A DNA stretch of 39,968 nt from Candidatus Gastranaerophilales bacterium. GTDB lineage: Bacteria; Cyanobacteriota; Vampirovibrionia; Gastranaerophilales; Gastranaerophilaceae. A program made the position numbers and the translations under genes. Shown one piece after another: positions 31,773 to 39,857 of the stretch (its first letter is position 1; the number at the start of each line of letters is the position of its first letter). Location of the stretch: the NCBI GenBank assembly GCA_944323595.1, contig CALUTF010000015.1:1-39968 (forward strand), given 5' to 3'. The notes beneath the pieces are model-generated. The model was not told where the DNA came from, ran no database searches, and worked only from the letters and a program-made list of their open reading frames with translations.

Positions 31773-33107
31773 TTATACAATTTTAACACCGAACGGAATA
31801 CTTTTGAGATTATTTTGTATCCAAAAACCGTCAGAGGGTGTGAATTCTCCGCCAATTAAAAAGTATGTGGAGCCTGAACCTGACATAACAGAGTCCGGAT
31901 ATCGATTTTTAATAGTTTGAAGTTCTTTATAATCATCGATTACAGCCCATTCAAGGTCGTTTAAAAAATCTTCACGGGATTGAATAATCCCCCCGCCTTG
32001 CTGCCCGTTCAAGAGCGGAGGATTATTCTCTTTATAAGCCCCTTGATAGAGGGTAGAATTTTCTGATTTCGGGGAAAGGTTAAATATTACCTGCTCCAGA
32101 TATTCAAGAACTCCGTCTATATTTTCAAATATATCATTATTCCAGAGCCTTACTACTGTAAACCCCTGTGATTGCAAAAATTCATCCCGTTTATTATCGT
32201 GTTTGATATTGTTAATTTCATTATGCTGACCGCCGTCGAGTTCTATAATCAGTTTTTTTTCAAAGCAGACAAAGTCCGCAATATAATTTCCTATAGGCTG
32301 CTGGCGTCTGAATTTTAGATTATGGAACTGTTTTTTCTGCAAGTGAAGCCACAAGGTATTCTCTGCGTCCGTCATCGCCTGACATAGCTGTTTAGCATAA
32401 ATTTGAATGGCTTTTGGGTAGGCATGAGTATATATAAGCCCCCCACCTAACCTCCCCCTCAAGGGGGGAGGAATATTATCTTTACCCTCCCCTTGAGGGA
32501 GGGTCGAAATCTCTGATTTCGGGGAGGGGCTTATTTTTTTCTCTGCGAATTTTGTGTAAGCTTCTTTTGCACTTATGCCCAAATTTTCAGGTTTAATCAG
32601 AGAGACTGAAAATTCTTCAAACGGCAATGGTTCCAATATCTCGCCTCTGCCGGAAGTTTTTTGTCTGCCGCCCTCAAGGCATAGGTTCAAATCAGAACCG
32701 AGTGAAGCGCACAACCCGTGTAAGTCTTTGCGGCTCAACGGACTGTCAAAAATTTCATTTAATCCGAATAGTGTTCCCGCAGCATCCGTGCTGCCTCCTG
32801 CAAGACCTGCCGCCACAGGAATATTTTTTTCTATAAATATTTCAATCTCGGCACTGAAACCAACGCGTTCCAAAAATAGTAATGCTGCTTTATGCACAAG
32901 ATTTTTTTCGTTATAGGGTATCTCACCACTTGTTCCGGAAAGTTTTATTTCCGTACGGTCGGATTTGTCAGCAGAAATAGTAAGGTAATCGTATAAACTT
33001 ATTGTCTGCATGACACTGTCTATATTATGGAAACCGTCTTCTCTCCTGTTTAAAATCTTCAGGGTCAGATTAATTTTAGCCGGACACTGTACCTTAATTT
33101 TTACCAC
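31773..33107 (-). CDS. ispE: IspE kinase with a nested DUF559 domain
   Basis: 4-diphosphocytidyl-2-C-methyl-D-erythritol kinase, the ATP-dependent fourth step of the MEP pathway. IspE is normally near 285 aa, and here the single open frame is 444 aa. Residues 1-190 give the GHMP N-half (PAKINLTL with Lys11, AAGLAGGSTDAAG, SLGSDLNLCLEGG). Residues 377-444 give the C-half (FLNDLEWAVI, VMSGSGSTYF). Between them, at about 192-376, is an in-frame insert: a 31-residue Pro/Gly-rich repeat, a DUF559 nuclease-like domain, and the same repeat again. Both IspE halves look intact, so the enzyme is probably functional. Start GTG 33107 lies inside rsmA (14-bp overlap). A gene of the same pathway, dxr, is at 9038. 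Confidence 0.93.
   Translation of the reverse strand: MVKIKVQCPAKINLTLKILNRREDGFHNIDSVMQTISLYDYLTISADKSDRTEIKLSGTSGEIPYNEKNLVHKAALLFLERVGFSAEIEIFIEKNIPVAAGLAGGSTDAAGTLFGLNEIFDSPLSRKDLHGLCASLGSDLNLCLEGGRQKTSGRGEILEPLPFEEFSVSLIKPENLGISAKEAYTKFAEKKISPSPKSEISTLPQGEGKDNIPPPLRGRLGGGLIYTHAYPKAIQIYAKQLCQAMTDAENTLWLHLQKKQFHNLKFRRQQPIGNYIADFVCFEKKLIIELDGGQHNEINNIKHDNKRDEFLQSQGFTVVRLWNNDIFENIDGVLEYLEQVIFNLSPKSENSTLYQGAYKENNPPLLNGQQGGGIIQSREDFLNDLEWAVIDDYKELQTIKNRYPDSVMSGSGSTYFLIGGEFTPSDGFWIQNNLKSIPFGVKIV
31983..32075 (-). repeat. 93-bp direct repeat, copy A (3' side of DUF559)
   Basis: Encodes SPKSENSTLYQGAYKENNPP then LLNGQQGGGII. Aligned to copy B it is clearly homologous but more diverged, and its palindromic blocks are partly decayed (for example CCTTGATAGAGGG in place of CCTTGAGGGAGGG). 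Confidence 0.85.
32433..32525 (-). repeat. 93-bp direct repeat, copy B (5' side of DUF559)
   Basis: Encodes SPKSEISTLPQGEGKDNIPP then PLRGRLGGGLI. It contains two intact palindromic blocks, CCCTCC-CCTTGAG-GGAGGG (32485-32503) and CCTCCCC-CTCAA-GGGGGGAGG (32451-32471). These resemble hairpin 2 of the 153-bp intergenic family in style and base skew. Confidence 0.85.
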
Positions 33108-33939
33108 TTTTTAATTCCTCTGAAAGTTTAGCAAGCATTTCTATTGAAAGTTTTTCCCCGCGGGTATTTTCATCCAGCCCCAGATTTTCCATGGCATTTT
33201 TGATATTTTCCTTAGAAAAACCGCCGCTCAAAAGACAATTTTTTATATTTTTTCTCCGCTGTGAAAAAGCTGCTTTGACAGTTCGTCTGAAATGAGAATA
33301 ATCTGTTAATTCAACACGCGGCTTATCTTTTATCACAAGTTTTACAAGTGCCGAATTGACTTTTGGCGCAGGATAAAAAGAACGTCTTCCAACATGCCGG
33401 AAGATTTCCACATCAGCCCAAAATTGCGAAAGTATTGTTAAAAGTCCGTACTGTTTTGACGGTGAATTTTCATCCGCGGCCATCCGTCTTGCAACTTCTT
33501 CCTGAACCATAAGGATAATTTCTGTAATCTTTTTGCGGTTTTTGTTGTCTAAATCATCTACTTCGCCAAGCAGGTGAGCTATAATAGGACTTGTAATATA
33601 GTAAGGAATGTTTGCAACAACTTTTACTTTTCCCTCACAGAGAGAAGAAATATCCGTTTTCAAAATATCGTTATGAATTATTGTTAAATTAGGAGCGTCA
33701 AGTTTTTGGAGTTCTTTAACAGCCTCCTCATCAAGTTCAATAGCAATAACCTGTTTTGCATGTTTCACAAGCTGTTCTGTTACAAAACCAACCCCCGGTC
33801 CGATTTCTACAATGGTATCGTCAGGTTTGATATCAGCTTTATCTATAATTGCTTTTATCGCCTCTCCGTCAATAAGAAAGTTTTGCCCGAGACGTTTTTT
33901 TGTTCTGAAAAATTTTGCACGTTCGAAGTAGTTAACCAT
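33094..33939 (-). CDS. rsmA: 16S rRNA dimethyladenosine transferase (KsgA/RsmA)
   Basis: A 281-aa SAM-dependent methyltransferase that dimethylates two adenosines near the 3' end of 16S rRNA. The opening KRLGQNFLID, the SAM-binding IVEIGPGVGFVTEQLV, EEAVKELQKL, and the catalytic VANIPYYITSPII are all present, followed by a C-terminal helical domain. Start ATG 33939 has no Shine-Dalgarno. A TATTAT box seven bases upstream suggests a leaderless transcript. It is co-transcribed with ispE, whose GTG start lies inside it; rsmA-ispE linkage is common in bacteria. Confidence 0.95.
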   Translation of the reverse strand: MVNYFERAKFFRTKKRLGQNFLIDGEAIKAIIDKADIKPDDTIVEIGPGVGFVTEQLVKHAKQVIAIELDEEAVKELQKLDAPNLTIIHNDILKTDISSLCEGKVKVVANIPYYITSPIIAHLLGEVDDLDNKNRKKITEIILMVQEEVARRMAADENSPSKQYGLLTILSQFWADVEIFRHVGRRSFYPAPKVNSALVKLVIKDKPRVELTDYSHFRRTVKAAFSQRRKNIKNCLLSGGFSKENIKNAMENLGLDENTRGEKLSIEMLAKLSEELKSGKN

Positions 33940-33946
33940 GGTAAAT

Positions 33947-33952
33947 ATAATA
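33947..33952 (-). promoter_or_regulatory. Candidate leaderless -10 box of rsmA-ispE
   Basis: TATTAT on the minus strand with seven bases to the ATG, and TTCAAA 17 bases upstream of the box. The match is weaker than for hisS or nrnA and the spacing is one base longer. Confidence 0.45.
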
Positions 33953-34001
33953 ACACAGACAGGTAAATGTTTGAAAAACTATTTTCTGCTAACTTTAATG
34001 A

Positions 34002-34010
34002 TGTTATAAT
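34002..34010 (+). promoter_or_regulatory. Extended -10 promoter of the glutamate-cysteine ligase gene
   Basis: TGT-TATAAT, an exact extended -10, with a leader of about 20 bases holding AGGGGG before GTG 34031. Confidence 0.7.
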
Positions 34011-34030
34011 GAAAACCACAAGGGGGCATC

Positions 34031-35350
34031 GTGTACAATATAAAAACTAAGGAAAAACTTGATATCGCACAAATCAGAGAAATTTTTACTTCAGGTTTTA
34101 AACCTGTTGAAACCCATAAGATAGGTATTGAATACGAACGGCTTCCTGTTTTTAACGATACATACAGAGCTGTACCATACGAAGATGGCGTTTGTAATGT
34201 TTTAAGAACCATAGCCAGAGATGACAACTGGGATTATATAACAGATGACTTCAATATTATAGGTTTGAAACAAAATCATGATACCGTTACACTGGAACCG
34301 GGCTGCCAGTTTGAAATGAGTTTAGAGCCTGAATTTACGATAAAAAAACTTGAAGAGAAAATTAACGCCTTTAATAAAAAAATCGCTCCGATACTTGAAA
34401 GAAACAATATGAAACTTCTTGAATACGGTGTTTCTCCTGTTTCTACACACAAATCAATTTCTCTTATCCCTAAAAAACGTTACCACATTATGGCAAGATA
34501 TTTATGGGGAATTTTATCGGATGTAATGATGAGAGAAACCGCAGGAATTCAATGCTGTATAGATTTTGAATCAGAAGAAGATTTAATGAAAAAATTTGAA
34601 ACCGCATCAAAACTCTCACCGTTTATAACCGCAATGTTTGCCAATTCTCCTATACGAGGAGGCGTCTACACCGGATATAAATCATTCCGTGCACTCAGCT
34701 GGCTTAATACGGACAATGACAGATGCGGATTTGCAGGGAATTTGAAAAAAGAATTCTCTATTGATGATTATATAAACAGTGTTCTTGATTCTCCGATGAT
34801 TTTTATAACCAGAGAAAATCTCCCTATACAAATTAACGGAAGAATAACTTTCAGAGATTTTATGAATAAAGGTTTTGAGGGATTTGAAGCTGCAATAGAA
34901 GATTTTGAACTCCATGCTAATCTTTATTTCCCTGAAGTTCGTTTGAGAAATTTCATAGAAATCCGTAACCACGATTGCGTTGGTAAAGGTTTGCAATATT
35001 CATTACTCGCAATATACAAGGGTATATTATATGACAAATATGCTATTTCAGAGTTTGATGAATTAATGCAGGATTTCAGTGTAAGAGATATCACAGAGCT
35101 CCGCTATAATGTACCGAAAAGCGCCATGCAGTCAAAAATAGGTAAATATATGGTTTCCGAAATTGCGCCAAAAATTCTGGAGATTGCAGAAAAAGCTCTT
35201 ATTGGCGGAGGTTATCACGAAGATTATTATCTCGACCCTGTTAAAGAATATGTAGAAAAAGGGATTTGCCCTGCAGATGTTATTATACGCAGCTGGCATT
35301 CTGTCTGGGATAAAGATATCAACCGTTTAATAAAATTTTTGACAGAATAA
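34031..35350 (+). CDS. Glutamate-cysteine ligase (GCS2/plant-like type)
   Basis: A 439-aa ATP-dependent ligase that joins glutamate and cysteine, the first step of glutathione-type thiol synthesis. The family pattern is visible: HKIGIEYERLPV (about 30-41), the substrate-binding LEPGCQFEMSLEP (about 94-106), AGIQCCIDFESE and ANSPIRGG, then EVRLRNFIEIRNHD. The start is GTG 34031 because AGGGGG precedes it. No glutathione synthetase is in the window, so the product might be used as gamma-glutamylcysteine or completed elsewhere. It is divergent from rsmA across 91 bases and is a single-gene unit. Confidence 0.82.
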   Translation: MYNIKTKEKLDIAQIREIFTSGFKPVETHKIGIEYERLPVFNDTYRAVPYEDGVCNVLRTIARDDNWDYITDDFNIIGLKQNHDTVTLEPGCQFEMSLEPEFTIKKLEEKINAFNKKIAPILERNNMKLLEYGVSPVSTHKSISLIPKKRYHIMARYLWGILSDVMMRETAGIQCCIDFESEEDLMKKFETASKLSPFITAMFANSPIRGGVYTGYKSFRALSWLNTDNDRCGFAGNLKKEFSIDDYINSVLDSPMIFITRENLPIQINGRITFRDFMNKGFEGFEAAIEDFELHANLYFPEVRLRNFIEIRNHDCVGKGLQYSLLAIYKGILYDKYAISEFDELMQDFSVRDITELRYNVPKSAMQSKIGKYMVSEIAPKILEIAEKALIGGGYHEDYYLDPVKEYVEKGICPADVIIRSWHSVWDKDINRLIKFLTE

Positions 35351-35368
35351 TATTCTATCTTTGAATTA

Positions 35369-35398
35369 AACCGGCAGAAAATTATTCATCTGCCGGTT
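35369..35398 (+). terminator. Hairpin after glutamate-cysteine ligase
   Basis: A perfect 10-bp stem (35369-35378 with 35389-35398) around a 10-base loop. A T-run is lacking, so it is a weak intrinsic terminator. Confidence 0.5.
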
Positions 35399-35454
35399 AA
35401 TAATATACGACTTTTAAAGCCGGAAGCCGGTACTATAAAAATCTTTATAAAAAG

Positions 35455-35483
35455 TTGAAAATCTGCACCGATTTAGATAAAAT
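35455..35483 (+). promoter_or_regulatory. Promoter of the two-component operon
   Basis: TTGAAA (35455-35460), 17 bases, TAAAAT (35478-35483), then a leader of about 16 bases with AGAGGGG. The ATG at 35506 is therefore the start, not the in-frame TTG at 35455, which is the -35 box itself. Confidence 0.8.
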
Positions 35484-35505
35484 AGTAAAAAAAGAGGGGT
35501 TTCGT

Positions 35506-36219
35506 ATGTCCGGTATGCAAAAACGTATTTTAATAGTCGATGATGATGACGAAATCAGAGAATTATTAGAGTTTGATGTTGCCCAGAGCGGTTATTTTGT
35601 TGATACTGCAAAAGATGGTATGGAGGGACTTCATAAGGCATTAAACAATACTTATGATTTAATTTTGCTTGATGTGATGATGCCAAAGATGAACGGTTTT
35701 GATGTCTGCAAAAATATCCGTCAGGCTAAACTTGCTATTCCTATTCTGATGCTTACTGCAAAAGGTACTATCGACGATAAAACAGAGGGGTTTGACTGCG
35801 GAGCTGATGATTATCTGGTAAAACCGTTTGATATTCAGGAAGTTTTGCTCAGAATACGCGTACTATTACGCCGTAATCAGGTTGAAGATAAAACGTCACT
35901 TTCTGATGAAATTCTTCATGCCGGAGACATAGAAATTTTTCCTGAAACCCTTGAATGCGTTATTGTTAATAAAAAAGTTAAGCTTACACCGACAGAATTT
36001 GAAATTCTCTATTGTCTGATGCAGCATTTTAACAATCCGGTCACACTGGCAACATTGCTGGATGAAGTCTGGGGATATGACAGTAATGAAGATGTTCGGA
36101 TGCTTCGCGTTCACGTCGGGGGATTGCGTAACAAAATAGAACCGAACGCTAAAGAGCCAAAATATCTTCATACGGTTACTAATGTAGGGTATAAACTTAC
36201 CCCGTTTGCAGAGGAATAA
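35506..36219 (+). CDS. OmpR/PhoB-family response regulator
   Basis: A 237-aa two-domain regulator. The receiver domain (about 7-120) has the acidic pocket VDDDDE, the phospho-acceptor Asp near 55 in LILLDVMMPKMNG and the conserved Lys in DDYLVKPFD. The winged-helix DNA-binding domain (about 140-235) has LTPTEFEILYCLM and VRMLRVHVGGLRNKIEPN, typical of PhoB/OmpR. It is followed after 14 bases by its probable partner kinase. Targets cannot be told. Confidence 0.94.
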   Translation: MSGMQKRILIVDDDDEIRELLEFDVAQSGYFVDTAKDGMEGLHKALNNTYDLILLDVMMPKMNGFDVCKNIRQAKLAIPILMLTAKGTIDDKTEGFDCGADDYLVKPFDIQEVLLRIRVLLRRNQVEDKTSLSDEILHAGDIEIFPETLECVIVNKKVKLTPTEFEILYCLMQHFNNPVTLATLLDEVWGYDSNEDVRMLRVHVGGLRNKIEPNAKEPKYLHTVTNVGYKLTPFAEE

Positions 36220-36233
36220 GAAAAGCAGGTTAA

Positions 36234-37952
36234 GTGGCAGGATTTTTTAAATTTAAACGTCTCAAAATTGTAGAACAAATCGGTATCGTCTTATTTTTTG
36301 CCGTCCTCATTCCGATGACAATAAGCGGGTTTATTATAAACAATATCAACCAGCAGTCAGTACGTTCACAGTTACGTGAATCTGCAGTGCTTATTGCCAA
36401 TATGGTATCTGATGAAATTGACTTTTTTACAGGCTCTGTCCACCAGATTCTTGAACAGGTTGCCTCTACACTAAACTACTTTCCGACAAAAGAAGCTAAA
36501 GAAAAATACCTGAATAAAATAATAAAAGAACTGGATTATTGTGAAAAATTGGAAATAGTTAAATACCAGTCAGAGCTTGATGCAATCCACGAACGTAACC
36601 GAAAAGATAAAAAAGCAACAGTTTATGTACAGCTGGAAAATAATGATTTTCTTGTTGCAACTTATACAATAGAAGCCTTAAACGGAGTTTTATTCCGTTC
36701 TTTACAGGATGATAAACGTCAAATATATGTTTTGATGGATGACGGCAGATTGATTGCTTCCCACAATTATACAGACAAAGTGTTCGGCGAAACAATGAGT
36801 CTTTTGCCAAAGTATTCTGTTCTTGATACACCTGTAATTTTCGGAGATATAAAAAACCAGCCGATAGTGTATGTTAAAAAAGCCGACCCGAAAATTACCA
36901 TCATTGTTAACACGACAGAAAAAGTTACACGACGCGCAATTACCGATAACAGAGCCAAAATCATCCTGTCCGTTTTGATGGCAACTTTTGCTATTATGTT
37001 TGTGACAGCACTTTATACGTATTATCTGTATATCAATATAAGACAGTTATTTAAAGGTATAATAGCAATTTCAAAAGGGAATTATGAGCGCCAGATAAGA
37101 CTTTTGACAACTGTTTTTACACCGCATGAAATAGTCTTTCTTGCCTTTGAATTTAATCGTATGGCAAGCGAAATTCATAAATCTTACCTCCAGCTTAAAA
37201 AGAATAACAAAGAATTGAAACAGCTTAACGAATTCCGCTCAAACCTCATTGATACTGTAAGCCATGAACTCAGGACACCTCTGACAAGTATTCAAGGTTA
37301 TACCACAAGACTTCTGCGTCAGGATATTAAAATCGATGAAGAAACCCGCCTGAAATCCTTACGGATTATTAAAGAACAGTCAGAAAGACTTAAACGTATG
37401 ATAGAAGATTTGCTTACAATTCCTGATATAGACGGTATGCGACTGAGGACTGTTATGGAACCTGTATGGCTGCCTGAAGTCCTGGAAGCTGCTAATAACC
37501 TCTTAAAAAATAAAGAAGCTAAAGAAATAATAATAAATATCAGTGAAGATTTTCCGTTTATACTGGGAGATAAAGGCCGACTTGAACAGGTTTTTGTTAA
37601 TCTGCTGGAAAACGCCGTCAAGTATGCATCACCGGATACTAAAATCGTTGTTGATACGGAATTTGACGATAAAAAGGCTTATATTCAAGTAAAAAACGAT
37701 TGTCCTGTAATTCCGAAACATAAACTGAACAAGTTATTTGAAAAATTCATAAGACTTGACGATAATACTACCCGTACAACCCGCGGTACCGGATTAGGAC
37801 TATTTATCGTAAAAGGACTTGTTGAGGCAATGAACGGCAAAATAAGCCTTTCCTCAACAAAAGAATGCGGATTTTGTGTCAGTCTTGAATTTAATCTGAC
37901 AAACGTGGAAAAAGTTGAAACTGATGATGGAAAGAGCAATAGAGTTAGCTAA
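36234..37952 (+). CDS. Membrane sensor histidine kinase
   Basis: A 572-aa partner kinase for the response regulator. TM1 is about 16-37 (IVLFFAVLIPMTISGFII), an extracytoplasmic Cache-like sensor domain runs about 38-240, and TM2 is about 243-266 (IILSVLMATFAIMFVTALYT). A HAMP region, then a coiled linker, leads to the DHp domain with His near 343 in TVSHELRTPLTSIQ. The ATPase domain has the N-box NLLENAVKYASPD (near 454) and the G-box RGTGLGLFIVKGL (near 517). The start is GTG 36234 with only a weak AGG upstream. Its 3' end overlaps tadA by 29 bases. Confidence 0.94.
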   Translation: MAGFFKFKRLKIVEQIGIVLFFAVLIPMTISGFIINNINQQSVRSQLRESAVLIANMVSDEIDFFTGSVHQILEQVASTLNYFPTKEAKEKYLNKIIKELDYCEKLEIVKYQSELDAIHERNRKDKKATVYVQLENNDFLVATYTIEALNGVLFRSLQDDKRQIYVLMDDGRLIASHNYTDKVFGETMSLLPKYSVLDTPVIFGDIKNQPIVYVKKADPKITIIVNTTEKVTRRAITDNRAKIILSVLMATFAIMFVTALYTYYLYINIRQLFKGIIAISKGNYERQIRLLTTVFTPHEIVFLAFEFNRMASEIHKSYLQLKKNNKELKQLNEFRSNLIDTVSHELRTPLTSIQGYTTRLLRQDIKIDEETRLKSLRIIKEQSERLKRMIEDLLTIPDIDGMRLRTVMEPVWLPEVLEAANNLLKNKEAKEIIINISEDFPFILGDKGRLEQVFVNLLENAVKYASPDTKIVVDTEFDDKKAYIQVKNDCPVIPKHKLNKLFEKFIRLDDNTTRTTRGTGLGLFIVKGLVEAMNGKISLSSTKECGFCVSLEFNLTNVEKVETDDGKSNRVS

Positions 37953-38343
37953 AAACATTAATACGGAAATTCCGGTCGCTGCTGTAATTGTAAAAAACGG
38001 CGGTATTATATCCTGCGCAGTCAACAGCAAAGAAAAAGATTCCGATGTAACAGCCCATGCAGAAATTCTGGCAATACGCGAAGCTGAAAAAAAATTGGGG
38101 AACTGGCGGCTTGAAGATTGCGAAATGTACGTTACACTGGAACCCTGTCCGATGTGTGCATGGGCGATTATCCAGTCAAGATTGAAAGCTGTATATTTCG
38201 GGTCGTATGATTTACAATATGGCGCACTCGGTTCTAAAATCGACCTTAGAAAGTTATGTAATTCAAAACTAAAGGTATATGGTGGCATTATGGAAGAAAA
38301 ATGTGATATAATACTTAAAAGATTTTTTCAGGAGATGCGATGA
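37924..38343 (+). CDS. tadA: tRNA-specific adenosine deaminase TadA
   Basis: A 139-aa zinc deaminase that converts A34 to inosine in tRNA-Arg(ACG), needed to read several codons. The zinc site is complete: AHAEILAI with His near 45 and Glu, and EPCPMCAWAI (near 74) with two Cys. I prefer ATG 37924 (MMERAIELAK), because the in-frame TTG at 37915 lies deeper in the kinase gene. The gene overlaps both neighbours, 29 bases with the kinase and 4 bases (ATGA) with the next, so it is translationally coupled. Confidence 0.92.
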   Translation: MMERAIELAKNINTEIPVAAVIVKNGGIISCAVNSKEKDSDVTAHAEILAIREAEKKLGNWRLEDCEMYVTLEPCPMCAWAIIQSRLKAVYFGSYDLQYGALGSKIDLRKLCNSKLKVYGGIMEEKCDIILKRFFQEMR

Positions 38344-39077
38344 TTACAAAAGAGAAGATTGACGAGCTTGTAAAAAAATATGAAACACCGGAATTTATCT
38401 GGGCAGATCCTGTCAGCTTACCGCACAGGTTTCATGATAAAAAAGACATAGAAATCGCAGGATTTATCTCTTCTCTTATTGCATACGGCAGCCGGAAAGT
38501 TTTTATAAAAAAATTAGATGAACTTTTTAATATGGCACAAAATGAGCCCTACAATTTTATAACTAATTTTGAACCCGAAATCATCGGCAATTTTAACTAT
38601 CGTTTCGGAAAAACAGAAGACTTTGCTGAAATTTTTTCAATAATGAAAGAATTATATAATAAAGACGGCGGTCTGGAAGAGCTTTTTAAATACGGCTATA
38701 AATCCGGCAATATGTTTAAAACAGTGACAGATTACTTTTATTCAAGAGCCGGTGCAAAAGCCGGTCAGGGATTTTATTTTATGATACCAAACCCTGAAAA
38801 AGGCGGTGCAATGAAACGTATGTGTATGTTTTTACGCTGGATGGTCAGAAAGCCGCCAGTAGACTTCGGTATATGGGATTTTATGCCTGCATCGGAATTG
38901 TTAATCCCTCTTGATGTCCATGTTGCAAGGATTTCAAGAGAAATGGGGCTTTTGACAAGAACTGCAAACGATTATAAAGCCGTGCAGGAATTAACTGAAA
39001 AGCTCAGACAGCTGGATGCAGATGATCCTGTAAAATATGACTTTGCCATGTTTGGCTATGGTGTTTCTAATAAATAA
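38340..39077 (+). CDS. TIGR02757/DUF2400-family protein
   Basis: A 245-aa protein of the TIGR02757 (DUF2400) family, whose function is unknown and whose fold is thought to relate to helix-hairpin-helix DNA glycosylases. The opening PEFIWADPVSLPHRFHDKKD and GFISSLIAYGSRKVFI, the middle RMCMFLRWMVRKPPVDFGIW, and PLDVHVARISREMGLLTR are family landmarks. The start overlaps the tadA stop (ATGA). Pairing with tadA could be only operon convenience. Confidence 0.82.
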   Translation: MITKEKIDELVKKYETPEFIWADPVSLPHRFHDKKDIEIAGFISSLIAYGSRKVFIKKLDELFNMAQNEPYNFITNFEPEIIGNFNYRFGKTEDFAEIFSIMKELYNKDGGLEELFKYGYKSGNMFKTVTDYFYSRAGAKAGQGFYFMIPNPEKGGAMKRMCMFLRWMVRKPPVDFGIWDFMPASELLIPLDVHVARISREMGLLTRTANDYKAVQELTEKLRQLDADDPVKYDFAMFGYGVSNK

Positions 39078-39086
39078 AGAGGTAAT

Positions 39087-39692
39087 ATGGATAAAAAAGC
39101 AAAAATAATATTTGGAATTATAATTTGTATAACAATGCTTGCCTGGGTATGGATAACATATTTTATTGAACAAACAACCTGGAAGCCAGATAATGACTAT
39201 ATGAATGCATTATCTGAATATAATTATGAAATTGCACGGGTTAACTCGGATGGATTGTATGAAAAAAATATAGAAGCATATAGAAAAGCCTATTATGACA
39301 GAGCAAACTTTTTATATAAAAATACAAGATGCCAGAATGCAATAAACGATTACAGTGTAGCTCTGGAAGACTGCAGCTGGGAAGTTTACGATGGAGTTTG
39401 TGCAAATTCTCCGGGATTTATAAAACGCGGTAATTGTTATTTTAAAGCATTTAAATTCAAATTATTCTTCAAAGATTACGCCAAATTCATTTCTATGCAT
39501 GTAATAAGAACTATCGCGTTATTCTGTACGGTAATAGTTGAATTTTGTAAAAAATTCCTGCTAATAGTTGCACCAATATTTTTAGTGGCAATAACATTCT
39601 GCTATGTACGATATAAAAATAAATATAACCCGTGGGTTAGAAAAAAGCCGGAAGAAGAGAATCCAGAAGAAAAAGAAAACGAGCAGCAATAA
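39087..39692 (+). CDS. Two-TM membrane protein with TPR-like segment
   Basis: A 201-aa protein of unknown function behind AGAGGT. TM1 is about 8-27 (IFGIIICITMLAWVWITYFI). A soluble part of about 110 residues follows, with a single TPR-like helix pair (YYDRANFLYKNTRCQNAINDY) and four Cys that could form disulfides outside the cytoplasm. TM2 is about 141-172. A Glu/Lys-rich tail ends the protein. If TM1 is a signal anchor, the TPR-like part faces the periplasm and the tail the cytoplasm. It is the last gene of the run and is followed directly by repeats. Confidence 0.75.
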   Translation: MDKKAKIIFGIIICITMLAWVWITYFIEQTTWKPDNDYMNALSEYNYEIARVNSDGLYEKNIEAYRKAYYDRANFLYKNTRCQNAINDYSVALEDCSWEVYDGVCANSPGFIKRGNCYFKAFKFKLFFKDYAKFISMHVIRTIALFCTVIVEFCKKFLLIVAPIFLVAITFCYVRYKNKYNPWVRKKPEEENPEEKENEQQ

Positions 39693-39703
39693 TAATGTTT
39701 TCT

Positions 39704-39857
39704 CCAAAAGCCGGCACTTCAATGATATTTAAAACTTCTTGAATATTTAATACAGGCGACTTTTCAAAAGTTGAAGAGTAGTAATGATGCAAACGTTTCG
39801 TTTGCCACCTCTCCCCTACCCCCTCTCCTTGTTAAGTAGAGGGGAAGAACGGTTTCG
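39704..39857 (+). repeat. 153-bp family repeat, unit 6
   Basis: Starts CCAAAAGCCGG twelve bases after the membrane-protein stop. Hairpin 1 is GCAAACG-TTT-CGTTTGC (39789-39805), the G-C-closed form, and hairpin 2 is the CCTTGTTAAGT variant. The variable stretch is TTTTCAAAAGTTGAAG, itself partly palindromic. Confidence 0.9.

Larger units (their letters stand above)
31983..32534 (-). mobile_element. Candidate in-frame mobile DUF559 unit inside ispE
   Basis: The insert in ispE consists of two 93-bp direct repeats exactly 450 bp apart (31983-32075 and 32433-32525) flanking a DUF559 domain. The DUF559 core (residues about 232-342, bases 32414-32082) has TDAENTLWLHLQKKQFHNLK, RRQQPIGNYIADFV and LIIELDGGQHNE. 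Asp278, Glu289 and Asp291 fit a PD-(D/E)xK-type nuclease site. The whole unit is open on the ispE strand and its length preserves the reading frame. DUF559 is related to Vsr-type endonucleases. No function in this setting is known to me. Confidence 0.75.

Noticed and set aside
32690-32705. tRNA T-loop-like GGTTCAAATC
   Set aside because: It lies inside ispE coding sequence with no matching acceptor, D or anticodon arms.
31773-33107. Intein in ispE
   Set aside because: No Cys/Ser at the upstream junction and no His-Asn at the downstream junction. The ends are Pro/Gly repeats, which fits an inserted domain better than a splicing element.
31773-33107. Assembly chimera as the explanation for the long IspE
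   Set aside because: Both IspE halves, both flanks and DUF559 share one frame without stops, which is unlikely for a random misjoin. Not fully excluded without reads.
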